This document shows positions 7,132 to 13,355 of a stretch of DNA of 15,709 bases, one piece after another. The notes under the pieces are model-generated. The model did no database searches. It was not told the origin of the DNA and worked only from the letters and a program-made list of their open reading frames with translations. The stretch is from DATAWZ01 sp036266975 (lineage in GTDB: Bacteria > Actinomycetota > Thermoleophilia > Solirubrobacterales > Solirubrobacteraceae). The DNA lies in NCBI GenBank assembly GCA_036266975.1, contig DATAWZ010000112.1, positions 1 through 15,709 on the forward strand. The letters are read 5' to 3'. Within the stretch, counting starts at the first letter, position 1. Each line of letters begins with the position of its first letter. Both the position numbers and the translations under genes were made by a program.

Positions 7132-7405
7132 GCGCAAGACTGGAGGGGTGAGGCCCGCCGGTCGACAGATGCAGTGCCACACCGCCAAGTGCGTGCAGCG
7201 TGCCTTGGAGGGCGAGCGGGACCTGGGGCTCCAGAGCGTCCGGGTGATCGCCGACGGGCACGGGTTGTCGCTGTGCGGCTCGGTCGAGACCCCCGAGCAG
7301 CGCGAGCAGGTACTCGCCTACGTGCAGGCGATCTGCGTGCTGCGCGTGCGCTCGCTGCTGTCGGTCGGAGCGCCGGTCCTCACCAGCGCTGCTGGTAGCC
7401 GCTGA
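7130..7405 (+). CDS. Small BON-domain-like protein
   Basis: A 91-residue protein. Residues about 38-83 (VRVIADGHGLSLCGSVETPEQREQV and onward to LRVRSLLSV) follow the BON-domain pattern: a beta strand, a glycine-containing turn, a 'G-V' strand, a helix and a last strand. No signal peptide is seen, and Cys17, Cys21, Cys49 and Cys69 are notable for so short a protein. BON domains in other proteins bind membranes or ligands, but a function here cannot be given. ATG 7130 is chosen for GGAG five bases upstream; ATG 7169 is an alternative that keeps the BON part. It follows serA by 13 bases, so it may be read with the serCA operon. Its last 26 bases overlap the convergent small-subunit gene. Confidence 0.6.
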   Translation: MRKTGGVRPAGRQMQCHTAKCVQRALEGERDLGLQSVRVIADGHGLSLCGSVETPEQREQVLAYVQAICVLRVRSLLSVGAPVLTSAAGSR

Positions 7406-8519
7406 CCAGCTCGGGTGCGGGGCGGCGCCACTCGGGCTCGACGTCGTAGGTGCGCCGGATCGCCCGGTCGCGCAGCCGCTTGAGCACCGCCCCGTAGGTG
7501 AAGCGGGTGGCGACCGCGGCCACACGCGCGGTCGCGTCGGGCTTGACGAACGGCATGTAGCGGTCCGGGAACCCCGGCATCGTGCAGGCCATGCAGATTC
7601 CGCCGACGTTCGGGCAGCCGCCGATCCCGTTGACCCAGCCGCGCAGCGGGACGTTGCATTTGACCACCGGCCCCTTGCAGCCCAGGCGCACCAGGCAGCG
7701 CCCGTCGCCGTGGGTGATCGAGAACTGGGCGTGGTCGGCGAACCCCGCGCGGTCGCAGCCCTCGTGCACGGTGCGGCTGAACAGCCGCCGCGGTCGGCCC
7801 TGGGCGTCGAGGTCCAGCGGCGGGGCCGTCCCGCTGAGGTGGCAGATCAGGTCGAGCAGCACCTCGGTGATGTTGTCGGGCTGCACCGGGCAGCCGGGCA
7901 GGTTGACGATCGGCAGCCCCATCCGCGACTTCCAGCTGGCGCCCAGGTAGTCGCGCAGCCCCATCGCACCGGTCGGGTTGTTGCGCATGGCCGGGATCCC
8001 GCCGTAGGCCGCGCAGGTCCCCAGGGCGAGCACGGCCGCCGCGCGGGGCGCGAGCCGGTCGATCCAGGTGCAGGTGAGGATCGGCTGGCCGCTGGCGTCG
8101 ACGCCCATCGCGGCCCAGTGCCCCTCGCCGTTGACCGCCTCGTTGGGCACCGAGCCCTCGAGCACGAGGATGAACGGGTCCAGGCGCCCCTCGGCCGCGT
8201 CGTGGAAGGCGGTGAGGAACTCCTCGCCGTTCTCGAAGGCGAGCATGGAGTTGTACAGCACCATCGGGGGCACGCCAGGGAGCGGCCCCCGCAGCAGCTC
8301 CTCCAGGCTCGGGTTGGTCGCCGCGGTGAGCGCGACCGTGTCGCCGTCACAGCCCAGGCCGCTGGTCAGCCACAGGACGTGCACGATCCGCGTCTCGGTC
8401 TCGTGCTGGCGCGGGCTGAACTCGGGCGTGAGTCCGGGCCGGGGCGTGGGCGGCGCCGGGAGGGCGGCGCCTGCGTCCACGCTCTGCAGATGGGCGCGTC
8501 CGGGCCCCTGCTCGCCCAT
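7380..8519 (-). CDS. Second [NiFe]-hydrogenase small subunit, group 1h-like, without an adjacent large subunit
   Basis: A 379-residue Fe-S electron-transfer subunit closely related to the hhyS product downstream (more than half the residues identical by eye over the shared length). The proximal-cluster motif is GLGCDGD (Cys57, Asp60), with Asp where most small subunits have Cys. GTCAAYGG, PGCPVQPDN, HEGC, the CLVRLGCKGPVVKCN region and GGCPNVGGICMACTMPGFP are all intact, so every cluster ligand visible in hhyS is kept. It has a proline-rich N-terminal extension of about 25 residues, no twin-arginine signal and no membrane anchor, so it is probably cytoplasmic. ATG 8519 lies two bases after the stop of the Crp-like gene, on the same transcript. 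It may be an alternative electron-transfer partner for HhyL or a sensory subunit; both are inference. Confidence 0.92.
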   Translation of the reverse strand: MGEQGPGRAHLQSVDAGAALPAPPTPRPGLTPEFSPRQHETETRIVHVLWLTSGLGCDGDTVALTAATNPSLEELLRGPLPGVPPMVLYNSMLAFENGEEFLTAFHDAAEGRLDPFILVLEGSVPNEAVNGEGHWAAMGVDASGQPILTCTWIDRLAPRAAAVLALGTCAAYGGIPAMRNNPTGAMGLRDYLGASWKSRMGLPIVNLPGCPVQPDNITEVLLDLICHLSGTAPPLDLDAQGRPRRLFSRTVHEGCDRAGFADHAQFSITHGDGRCLVRLGCKGPVVKCNVPLRGWVNGIGGCPNVGGICMACTMPGFPDRYMPFVKPDATARVAAVATRFTYGAVLKRLRDRAIRRTYDVEPEWRRPAPELVSGYQQRW

Positions 8520-8521
8520 GG

Positions 8522-9352
8522 CTATCCGGTGTCGGCGCGGCTGCTCACGCCGACGTTGGCGGGCGTCTGCCGTTCGAGCAGACGCCCGATGTGATCCTCC
8601 ACGTTGCCGTGCAGGTGCCAGTCGCTGCCGTCTCGTGTGAGCAGGCCGGCGTGGGCCAGCCGGCTGAGGGCATGCGAGACCGACGGGCGCTCGGCGCCCA
8701 CGACGTGGCCGAGGACACGATGGGTCACCGGCAGCGTCAGCCGGATCCCGCCCGGTTCGACGCGCCCCCAGCGCGAGGCCAGGTGCCAGAGCAGCAGCAC
8801 GAGCCGGACCTCCAGCCGCGGATGGCAGCTGATCGCGCGCTGGGCGTCCAGCGAGGCGTTGCGCCGCCCGGCGCGTCGCAGGAGCGCCTGGGTGATCTCC
8901 GGCCACGGTCGCACGCGCTGGGCAAACGCCGCGTCGAGCAGCGCCATGCGCACGTCGGTCAGCGCGTTCCAGGTCGCCCAGCAGCCGAGCAGGTCCTCGG
9001 CGACCGGATCGGGGGGCTGGAGCAGATCGCCGGGCCCGACCAGCTCGGTGGCGGTCCGATCCCCGACACACACGTCGACCGCGAGGACGCCGTCGAGGAT
9101 CAGCAGCCCGGGGCCGTCGAGGGTGGCGGCGAGCCAGCTGGCCAGATCGCACTGGCCGGGCTCGGCGTCGATCACGCGCGCGGTGACGGCCTTGCGGGCG
9201 GCGACGCGCATGCGCGCGTGAACCCCCTGGACCAGCTCGTCGTCCTCGTCGAGCAGGTAGCAGTGCAGCGGCCGCGCGGTCACCTCAGCGCCTATGGATA
9301 CCCGTTCCGTCCATCGCGAAGCGTCGCGATCCGGCCGTTCTGTGGCGGACAC
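8522..9352 (-). CDS. Crp/Fnr-family transcriptional regulator
   Basis: A 276-residue regulator. The N-terminal half (about 25-140) has the beta-roll pattern of cyclic-nucleotide-binding-like domains (GPGLLILDGVLAVDV, then TELVGPGDLLQP), followed by a long helix and a Crp-type helix-turn-helix (about 207-248) with recognition segment ERPSVSHALSRL. The usual cAMP phosphate-binding Arg-Ser-Ala motif is not seen. In the recognition helix the residues equivalent to E. coli Crp Glu181 and Arg185 are Pro and His. Five cysteines (31, 68, 95, 124, 176) would allow redox sensing, but they do not form an Fnr cluster motif. GTG 9352 is chosen for GAGAGAAGG four bases upstream; the frame stays open further, but that part is antisense to hypC. 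It probably controls the hydrogenase operon and itself. Confidence 0.85.
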   Translation of the reverse strand: MSATERPDRDASRWTERVSIGAEVTARPLHCYLLDEDDELVQGVHARMRVAARKAVTARVIDAEPGQCDLASWLAATLDGPGLLILDGVLAVDVCVGDRTATELVGPGDLLQPPDPVAEDLLGCWATWNALTDVRMALLDAAFAQRVRPWPEITQALLRRAGRRNASLDAQRAISCHPRLEVRLVLLLWHLASRWGRVEPGGIRLTLPVTHRVLGHVVGAERPSVSHALSRLAHAGLLTRDGSDWHLHGNVEDHIGRLLERQTPANVGVSSRADTG

Positions 9353-9389
9353 CGCACCTTCTCTCGTTTGCGCCGAGCGCGTCTTCGGC

Positions 9390-9417
9390 AGCGTACAGCC
9401 GGGCTTGCCGACACCAA
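9390..9417 (-). promoter_or_regulatory. Candidate promoter of the regulator/small-subunit transcript
   Basis: On the minus strand TTGGTG (9412-9417), 16 bp and TACGCT (9390-9395) resemble -35 and -10 elements, placing a start of transcription near 9383 and a leader of about 30 bases. The neighbouring Crp-like dyad would then be centred about 42 bases upstream, the classic position for class II Crp activation. The hexamers are only moderately close to consensus. Confidence 0.35.
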
Positions 9418-9433
9418 GGTGATCTGCGTTACC
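9418..9433. promoter_or_regulatory. Crp/Fnr-type binding-site-like dyad between the divergent hydrogenase transcripts
   Basis: GGTGATCTGCGTTACC contains GTGA, six bases and TTAC, one base short of the classical GTGA-N6-TCAC arrangement, and the outer G/C pair is symmetric too. It lies in the 184-bp region between the Crp-like gene and hypC, so an autoregulatory and hydrogenase-controlling operator is plausible. The altered recognition helix of the local regulator makes it uncertain that this protein binds it. Confidence 0.4.
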
Positions 9434-9458
9434 TCGCCCTCGCGGCGAAACACGTGGG

Positions 9459-9467
9459 TGGTATGAA
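9459..9467 (+). promoter_or_regulatory. Possible extended -10 element for the hyp-hhy operon
   Basis: TGG-TATGAA has the extended TGn plus a -10-like hexamer, with no good -35, which would suit an activator-dependent promoter. Transcription would begin near 9474 and give a leader of about 60 bases. Confidence 0.3.
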
Positions 9468-9484
9468 TCTGCCTGCTGGCGCGT

Positions 9485-9509
9485 CGGTCCGCTCATCACG
9501 GGCGGACCG
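9485..9509. repeat. Inverted repeat in the hypC leader
   Basis: A perfect 8-bp inverted repeat (cggtccgc / gcggaccg) with a 9-base centre lies 28 bases before hypC and ahead of its Shine-Dalgarno sequence (GAGGGAG, 9524-9530). It could be an operator or an mRNA hairpin. No T-run follows, so it does not look like a terminator. Confidence 0.5.
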
Positions 9510-9536
9510 CAACACGACACAGTGAGGGAGTCGCCC

Positions 9537-9815
9537 ATGTGCCTGGCCATACCCGGCCAGATCGTCGACGTCGTCGACGCGGAGAACCGGCTCGCTCGTG
9601 TGGATGTCTCGGGCGTACGGCGGACCGTCAACATCGGTCTGCTGGATGAGGATGGAGATCCCGCCCAGCCGGGCGACTGGGTGCTGATCCACGTCGGCTT
9701 CGCGATGTCCAAGGTCGACGAGGAGGAGGCGCAGGCGACGCTGCGGCTGCTCGAGGGAATGGGCGCCGAATACGAGCAGGAGCTCGAGGAGCTGAAGGCG
9801 AGCGTCATCGAGTGA
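9537..9815 (+). CDS. hypC: Hydrogenase maturation chaperone HypC
   Basis: A 92-residue cytoplasmic chaperone of the HypC/HybG/HupF family. It binds HypD and carries the Fe(CN)2CO precursor to the hydrogenase large subunit. The protein begins MCLAIPGQIV: after removal of Met the cysteine becomes N-terminal, which is the essential residue of the family. An OB-like beta barrel follows (VDVSGVRRTVNIGLL, GDWVLIHVGFAMSKVD), then a C-terminal acidic helix. ATG 9537 is chosen over GTG 9522 because it places Cys at position 2 and has GAGGGAG six bases upstream. It is the first gene of the plus-strand operon, and its stop overlaps the next start (GTGA). Confidence 0.95.
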   Translation: MCLAIPGQIVDVVDAENRLARVDVSGVRRTVNIGLLDEDGDPAQPGDWVLIHVGFAMSKVDEEEAQATLRLLEGMGAEYEQELEELKASVIE

Positions 9816-10039
9816 CGTCGTCATGCACCGATCCCCATCACTGCATCGCGTGCGGCGACGACGGAGTGCCGATGGACGTCCTCGAGATCGGGGCCGATGG
9901 CCTGGCCCGCTGCCGGGGCGAGGGGGACGAGGTGCGTGAGGTCGAGACCGCGCTACTGGGCGAGCTGCGCGTCGGCCAGACGGTCCTCGTGCACGCGGAC
10001 GTGGCGATCGCGGTCGTGTCGACCGCGGTGGCGTCGTGA
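9812..10039 (+). CDS. Second, divergent HypC/HupF-like small protein
   Basis: A 75-residue protein whose C-terminal part (GVPMDVLEIGADGLARC, then LRVGQTVLVHADVAIAVV) follows the HypC beta-barrel pattern. It lacks the N-terminal Met-Cys of true HypC. Instead it has Cys5 and a His9-His10-Cys11-x-x-Cys14 cluster that could bind a metal or act as a thiol pair. It is linked to hypC upstream and hypD downstream by 4-bp GTGA overlaps, so it is made together with them. It is likely an accessory maturation factor, perhaps presenting the Fe group or interacting with HypD in place of HypC; the exact role is unknown. Confidence 0.85.
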   Translation: MTSSCTDPHHCIACGDDGVPMDVLEIGADGLARCRGEGDEVREVETALLGELRVGQTVLVHADVAIAVVSTAVAS

Positions 10040-11151
10040 GATACGTCGACGAATACCGCGACGCCGAGCTGGGACGCGCGCTCTCGCACGAGATCCTCTC
10101 GGCGGTCGAGCCCGGACGGCATTACAAGGTGATGGAGGTCTGCGGCGGGCACACCCACTCGATCTACAAGTACGGGATCGACGATCTGCTGCCCGAGAAC
10201 GTTGAGCTCGTCCACGGGCCCGGCTGCCCGGTGTGCGTGATTCCGATGGGTCGCGTCGACGACGGGATTGCGATCGCCAAGCAACCCGGGGTGATCTTCA
10301 CGTGCTTCGGCGACATGCTGCGCGTGCCCGGCTCGAGTGGCACGCTGCTCGACGCCAAGGCCCAGGGCGCCGACGTGCGGATGGTGTACTCGCCGCTGGA
10401 TGCGCTGCGCGTCGCGCGGGAGAACCCGGACCGCGACGTCGTCTTCTTCGCCATCGGCTTCGAGACCACCGCGCCGTCGACCGCCTTGACCCTGCGGCGG
10501 GCGCGCGCGGAGGGGATGACCAACTTCCTGTGCATGTGCAACCACGTGACGATCGTGCCGCCCTTGCGGGCGCTGCTGGAGTCACCGGACCTGCGCCTGG
10601 ACGGGTTCATCGGGCCGGGCCACGTGTGCACCGTCGTCGGGGCGCGCCCGTTCGAGTTCATCCCGGTCGACTACGGCAAGCCGCTCGTCGTCTCGGGCTT
10701 CGAGCCGCTCGACGTGCTCCAGTCGGTGTTGATGATCCTGCGCCAGATCGGCGAGGGACGCTGCTCGGTGGAGAATCAGTACACGCGCGTGGTGCCCTAC
10801 GAGGGCAACCTGAGGGCGCTCGAGGTGATGGCCGAGGTGTTCGAGTTGCGCCCGCACTTCGAGTGGCGCGGGCTGGGCTTCATCTCCCAGAGCGGGCTGC
10901 GCCTGTCCGAGGCGTACGCGGACTTCGACGCCGAGCGGCGCTACTCGGTGCCGGGCGTGCGGGTGGCCGATCCCAAGGCGTGCCAGTGCGGTGAGGTGCT
11001 CAAGGGCGTCATCAAGCCGTACGAGTGCAAGGTGTTCGGGACGGCGTGCACGCCGGAGCGGCCGATCGGGACGTGCATGGTCTCCTCGGAGGGCGCGTGC
11101 GCGGCCTACTACAACTACGGCCGCATCACGCGCGAGCGGGAGACCGTGTGA
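10036..11151 (+). CDS. hypD: Hydrogenase maturation protein HypD
   Basis: A 371-residue Fe-S protein that, with HypC and HypE, assembles the cyanide- and CO-bearing iron of the [NiFe] site. EVCGGHTH puts the catalytic-region Cys at 36, and GPGCPVC puts the redox-active pair at 64 and 67. GFETTAPSTA and GFIGPGHVCTVVG are family signatures. The C-terminal cysteine-rich block (CQCGEVLKG, YECKVFGTACTPE, GTCMVSSEGACAAYY) holds the [4Fe-4S] cluster ligands. Length is normal for the family. The GTG start overlaps the stop of the HypC-like gene, and its stop overlaps hypE. Confidence 0.97.
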   Translation: MRYVDEYRDAELGRALSHEILSAVEPGRHYKVMEVCGGHTHSIYKYGIDDLLPENVELVHGPGCPVCVIPMGRVDDGIAIAKQPGVIFTCFGDMLRVPGSSGTLLDAKAQGADVRMVYSPLDALRVARENPDRDVVFFAIGFETTAPSTALTLRRARAEGMTNFLCMCNHVTIVPPLRALLESPDLRLDGFIGPGHVCTVVGARPFEFIPVDYGKPLVVSGFEPLDVLQSVLMILRQIGEGRCSVENQYTRVVPYEGNLRALEVMAEVFELRPHFEWRGLGFISQSGLRLSEAYADFDAERRYSVPGVRVADPKACQCGEVLKGVIKPYECKVFGTACTPERPIGTCMVSSEGACAAYYNYGRITRERETV

Positions 11152-12239
11152 CCGGTCAGACCGTCTCCGAGCGCGAGCAGCGGGTCCTGGGGATCATCGA
11201 GACCGCGCGCGCCAAGCCGCCGCGCTTCCGCGACGAGCGGATCACGATGGCCCACGGCGCGGGGGGCAAGGCCTCCTCGACGCTGATCGAGGGGCTGCTG
11301 CTGCCGGCGTTTGCCAACGAGGCGCTCGCCCCGCTCGCCGACGCCGGGCAGCTCACGGTGGGTGGCGCGCGCATGGCGCTCACCACCGACAGCTTCGTCG
11401 TGCGTCCGCTGCGCTTCCCGGGTGGCTCGATCGGCGAGCTCGCGGTGAACGGGACGGTCAACGACCTCGCCGTCTCGGGCGCGCGGCCGCTCGTGCTCTC
11501 GCTCTCGCTGATCCTCGAGGAGGGCCTTACCCGCGAGGTCCTCGAGGCCGAGGTGCAGGCGATCGCCGACGCGGCCTCGGCCGCCGGCGTGCAGATCATC
11601 GCCGGCGACACCAAGGTCGTCGAGCGCGGCCACGCCGACGGGATGTACATCACGACCGCCGGGGTCGGCGAGGTCGACGAGCGCGCTTCGCTCTCGCCCG
11701 CGGCCCTGCAGCCCGGGGACCACGTCCTCGTCTCCGGCCTGATCGCCGAGCACGGCACCGCGATCATGCTCGCGCGCGGCGACTTCGAGCTGGACGCCGA
11801 AATCGTCTCGGACACCCGGTCGCTGTGGCCGGCCGTCGACGCGCTGATGGACGCGTCCGGCCCGAGCCTGCGCTGCCTGCGCGACGCCACGCGCGGCGGG
11901 GCGGCGTCCGTGCTCAACGAGCTTGCGCGCTCCGCGCGCGTGGGAATCGTCGTCCGCGAGCGCGAGGTGCCGGTGCGTCCGGCCGTCGCCGCGGCGGCGG
12001 AGATCCTCGGGATCGACCCGATGTACGTGGCGAACGAGGGCGTGCTGGTCGCGGTCGTCGCTCCGGAGGGGGCCGATGCGGCGCTGCAGGCGCTGCGGCG
12101 GGCACCCGGCGGCGAGGCGGCGGCCGAGATGGGAGTGGTGGTGGGCGACCCGCCCGGGATGGTGCTGGTCGAGACGGCGTTCGGCGGCAGACGAGTGATG
12201 GATCAACTCGTCGGCGATCCCCTGCCGCGAATCTGTTGA
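11148..12239 (+). CDS. hypE: Hydrogenase maturation protein HypE
   Basis: A 363-residue PurM/AIR-synthase-like ATPase that dehydrates its C-terminal S-carboxamide to a thiocyanate, the cyanide donor for the active-site iron. MAHGAGGKASSTLIEGLLLP is the family N-terminal motif. TTDSFVVRPLRFPGG and NGTVNDLAVSGARP form the ATP-binding region, and RDATRGG is in the second domain. The chain ends PRIC, giving the essential C-terminal cysteine (Cys363). HypF, which delivers the carbamoyl group, is not in the window. The GTG start overlaps the hypD stop. The first 25 residues before the conserved core are somewhat long, but no better start is seen. Confidence 0.96.
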   Translation: MTGQTVSEREQRVLGIIETARAKPPRFRDERITMAHGAGGKASSTLIEGLLLPAFANEALAPLADAGQLTVGGARMALTTDSFVVRPLRFPGGSIGELAVNGTVNDLAVSGARPLVLSLSLILEEGLTREVLEAEVQAIADAASAAGVQIIAGDTKVVERGHADGMYITTAGVGEVDERASLSPAALQPGDHVLVSGLIAEHGTAIMLARGDFELDAEIVSDTRSLWPAVDALMDASGPSLRCLRDATRGGAASVLNELARSARVGIVVREREVPVRPAVAAAAEILGIDPMYVANEGVLVAVVAPEGADAALQALRRAPGGEAAAEMGVVVGDPPGMVLVETAFGGRRVMDQLVGDPLPRIC

Positions 12240-12254
12240 CGAGAGGAGCCGGCC

Positions 12255-13319
12255 ATGGCGACAGCGATGGAGTTCGTACCCGGGCAGCACACCACCGAGG
12301 GGGTGACCGCTCACGTCCTCTGGATGACCACCGGGCTCTCGTGCGAGGGTGACTCGGTCGCGATGACCTCGGCGATGAACCCGAGCCTGGAGGACATCAT
12401 CACCCAGGCCATCCCCGGCATGCCGCGGATCGTCGTGCACAACCAGGTCATCGCCTTCGAGGTCGGCGAGGAGTTCATCCAGGCGTGGTACGACGCCGAG
12501 GAGGGCAAGCTCGACCCGTTCGTGCTCGTGATCGAGGGATCGCTCGGCAACGAGAAGATCAACGGCGACGGGTATTGGACGGGCTTCGGGGTGAACCGCT
12601 CGACCGGTCAGCCGATCACCACCAACGAGTGGGTCGACCGCCTGGCTCCCAAGGCGGCCGCGGTGGTCGCGGTCGGGACCTGCGCGACCTACGGCGGCAT
12701 CCCCGCGATGAAGAACAACCCGACGGGCGCGATGGGCCTGCCGGACTACCTGGGCTGGAACTGGAAGTCCAAGGCGGGGCTCCCGGTCGTCTGCATACCG
12801 GGCTGCCCGGCCCAGCCGGACAACATGACCGAGACGCTGCTCTACCTGGCGCTGCATCTGGCCGGGCTGGCGCCGGTCCCCGAGCTCGACGAGGCGCTAC
12901 GGCCGAAATGGCTGTTCGGGCGCACCGTGCACGAGAGCTGCAACCGGGCGGCCTTCTACGAGCACGGCGACTTCGCCACCGAGTACGGCTCGGACCACCG
13001 CTGCCTGGTCAAGCTCGGCTGCGCGGGCCCGATCGTCAAGTGCAACGTCCCGGTCCGCGGGTGGCAGACCGGCATCGGCGGCTGCCCGAACGTCGGCGGC
13101 ATCTGCATGGCCTGCACGATGCCGGGCTTCCCGGACAAGTACATGCCCTTCATGGAGGAGGACCCCAAGGGCGCGATCTCCTCGAACGTCGCGAAGTTCT
13201 CATACGGCCCGGTGCTGCGCTACTTCCGGCGGCAGTCGGTGAAGCGGATCTACGACAAGGAACCCGAATGGCGGCACAACCGCGCGGAGCTGACCAGCGG
13301 CTACGCGAAGCGGTGGTAG
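12255..13319 (+). CDS. hhyS: [NiFe]-hydrogenase small subunit, group 1h type (HhyS)
   Basis: A 354-residue Fe-S subunit passing electrons from the active site to the outside acceptor. The proximal-cluster motif is GLSCEGD (Cys30, Asp33): Asp replaces the second Cys, as described for the O2-insensitive actinobacterial-type hydrogenase of Ralstonia eutropha. GTCATYGG, PGCPAQPDN, HESCNRAAFYEHGDF, CLVKLGCAGPIVKCN and GGCPNVGGICMACTMPGFP supply the other ligands. It has no twin-arginine leader and no C-terminal membrane helix, so it is cytoplasmic or held at the membrane by partners. The Shine-Dalgarno AGGAG is six bases before the ATG. It sits between hypE and hhyL. This enzyme type oxidises atmospheric-level hydrogen in studied actinobacteria. 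Confidence 0.96.
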   Translation: MATAMEFVPGQHTTEGVTAHVLWMTTGLSCEGDSVAMTSAMNPSLEDIITQAIPGMPRIVVHNQVIAFEVGEEFIQAWYDAEEGKLDPFVLVIEGSLGNEKINGDGYWTGFGVNRSTGQPITTNEWVDRLAPKAAAVVAVGTCATYGGIPAMKNNPTGAMGLPDYLGWNWKSKAGLPVVCIPGCPAQPDNMTETLLYLALHLAGLAPVPELDEALRPKWLFGRTVHESCNRAAFYEHGDFATEYGSDHRCLVKLGCAGPIVKCNVPVRGWQTGIGGCPNVGGICMACTMPGFPDKYMPFMEEDPKGAISSNVAKFSYGPVLRYFRRQSVKRIYDKEPEWRHNRAELTSGYAKRW

Positions 13320-13355
13320 AGGCCCTCTGAGGATTTGTGAAACAGGAGATATGTG

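Noticed and set aside
7380..8519. Twin-arginine export signal on the second small subunit
   Set aside because: The N-terminal extension is proline-rich and has no RRxFxK motif followed by a hydrophobic stretch.
8520..9152. N-terminal fusion of a regulator-like region to the second small subunit
   Set aside because: The frame is a +1 shadow of the Crp-like gene; the true regulator frame ends in TAG at 8522 and the subunit starts at 8519.
9429..9824. Minus-strand open frames opposite hypC
   Set aside because: They read as Ser- or Arg-rich shadow sequence, while the plus strand encodes an unmistakable HypC.
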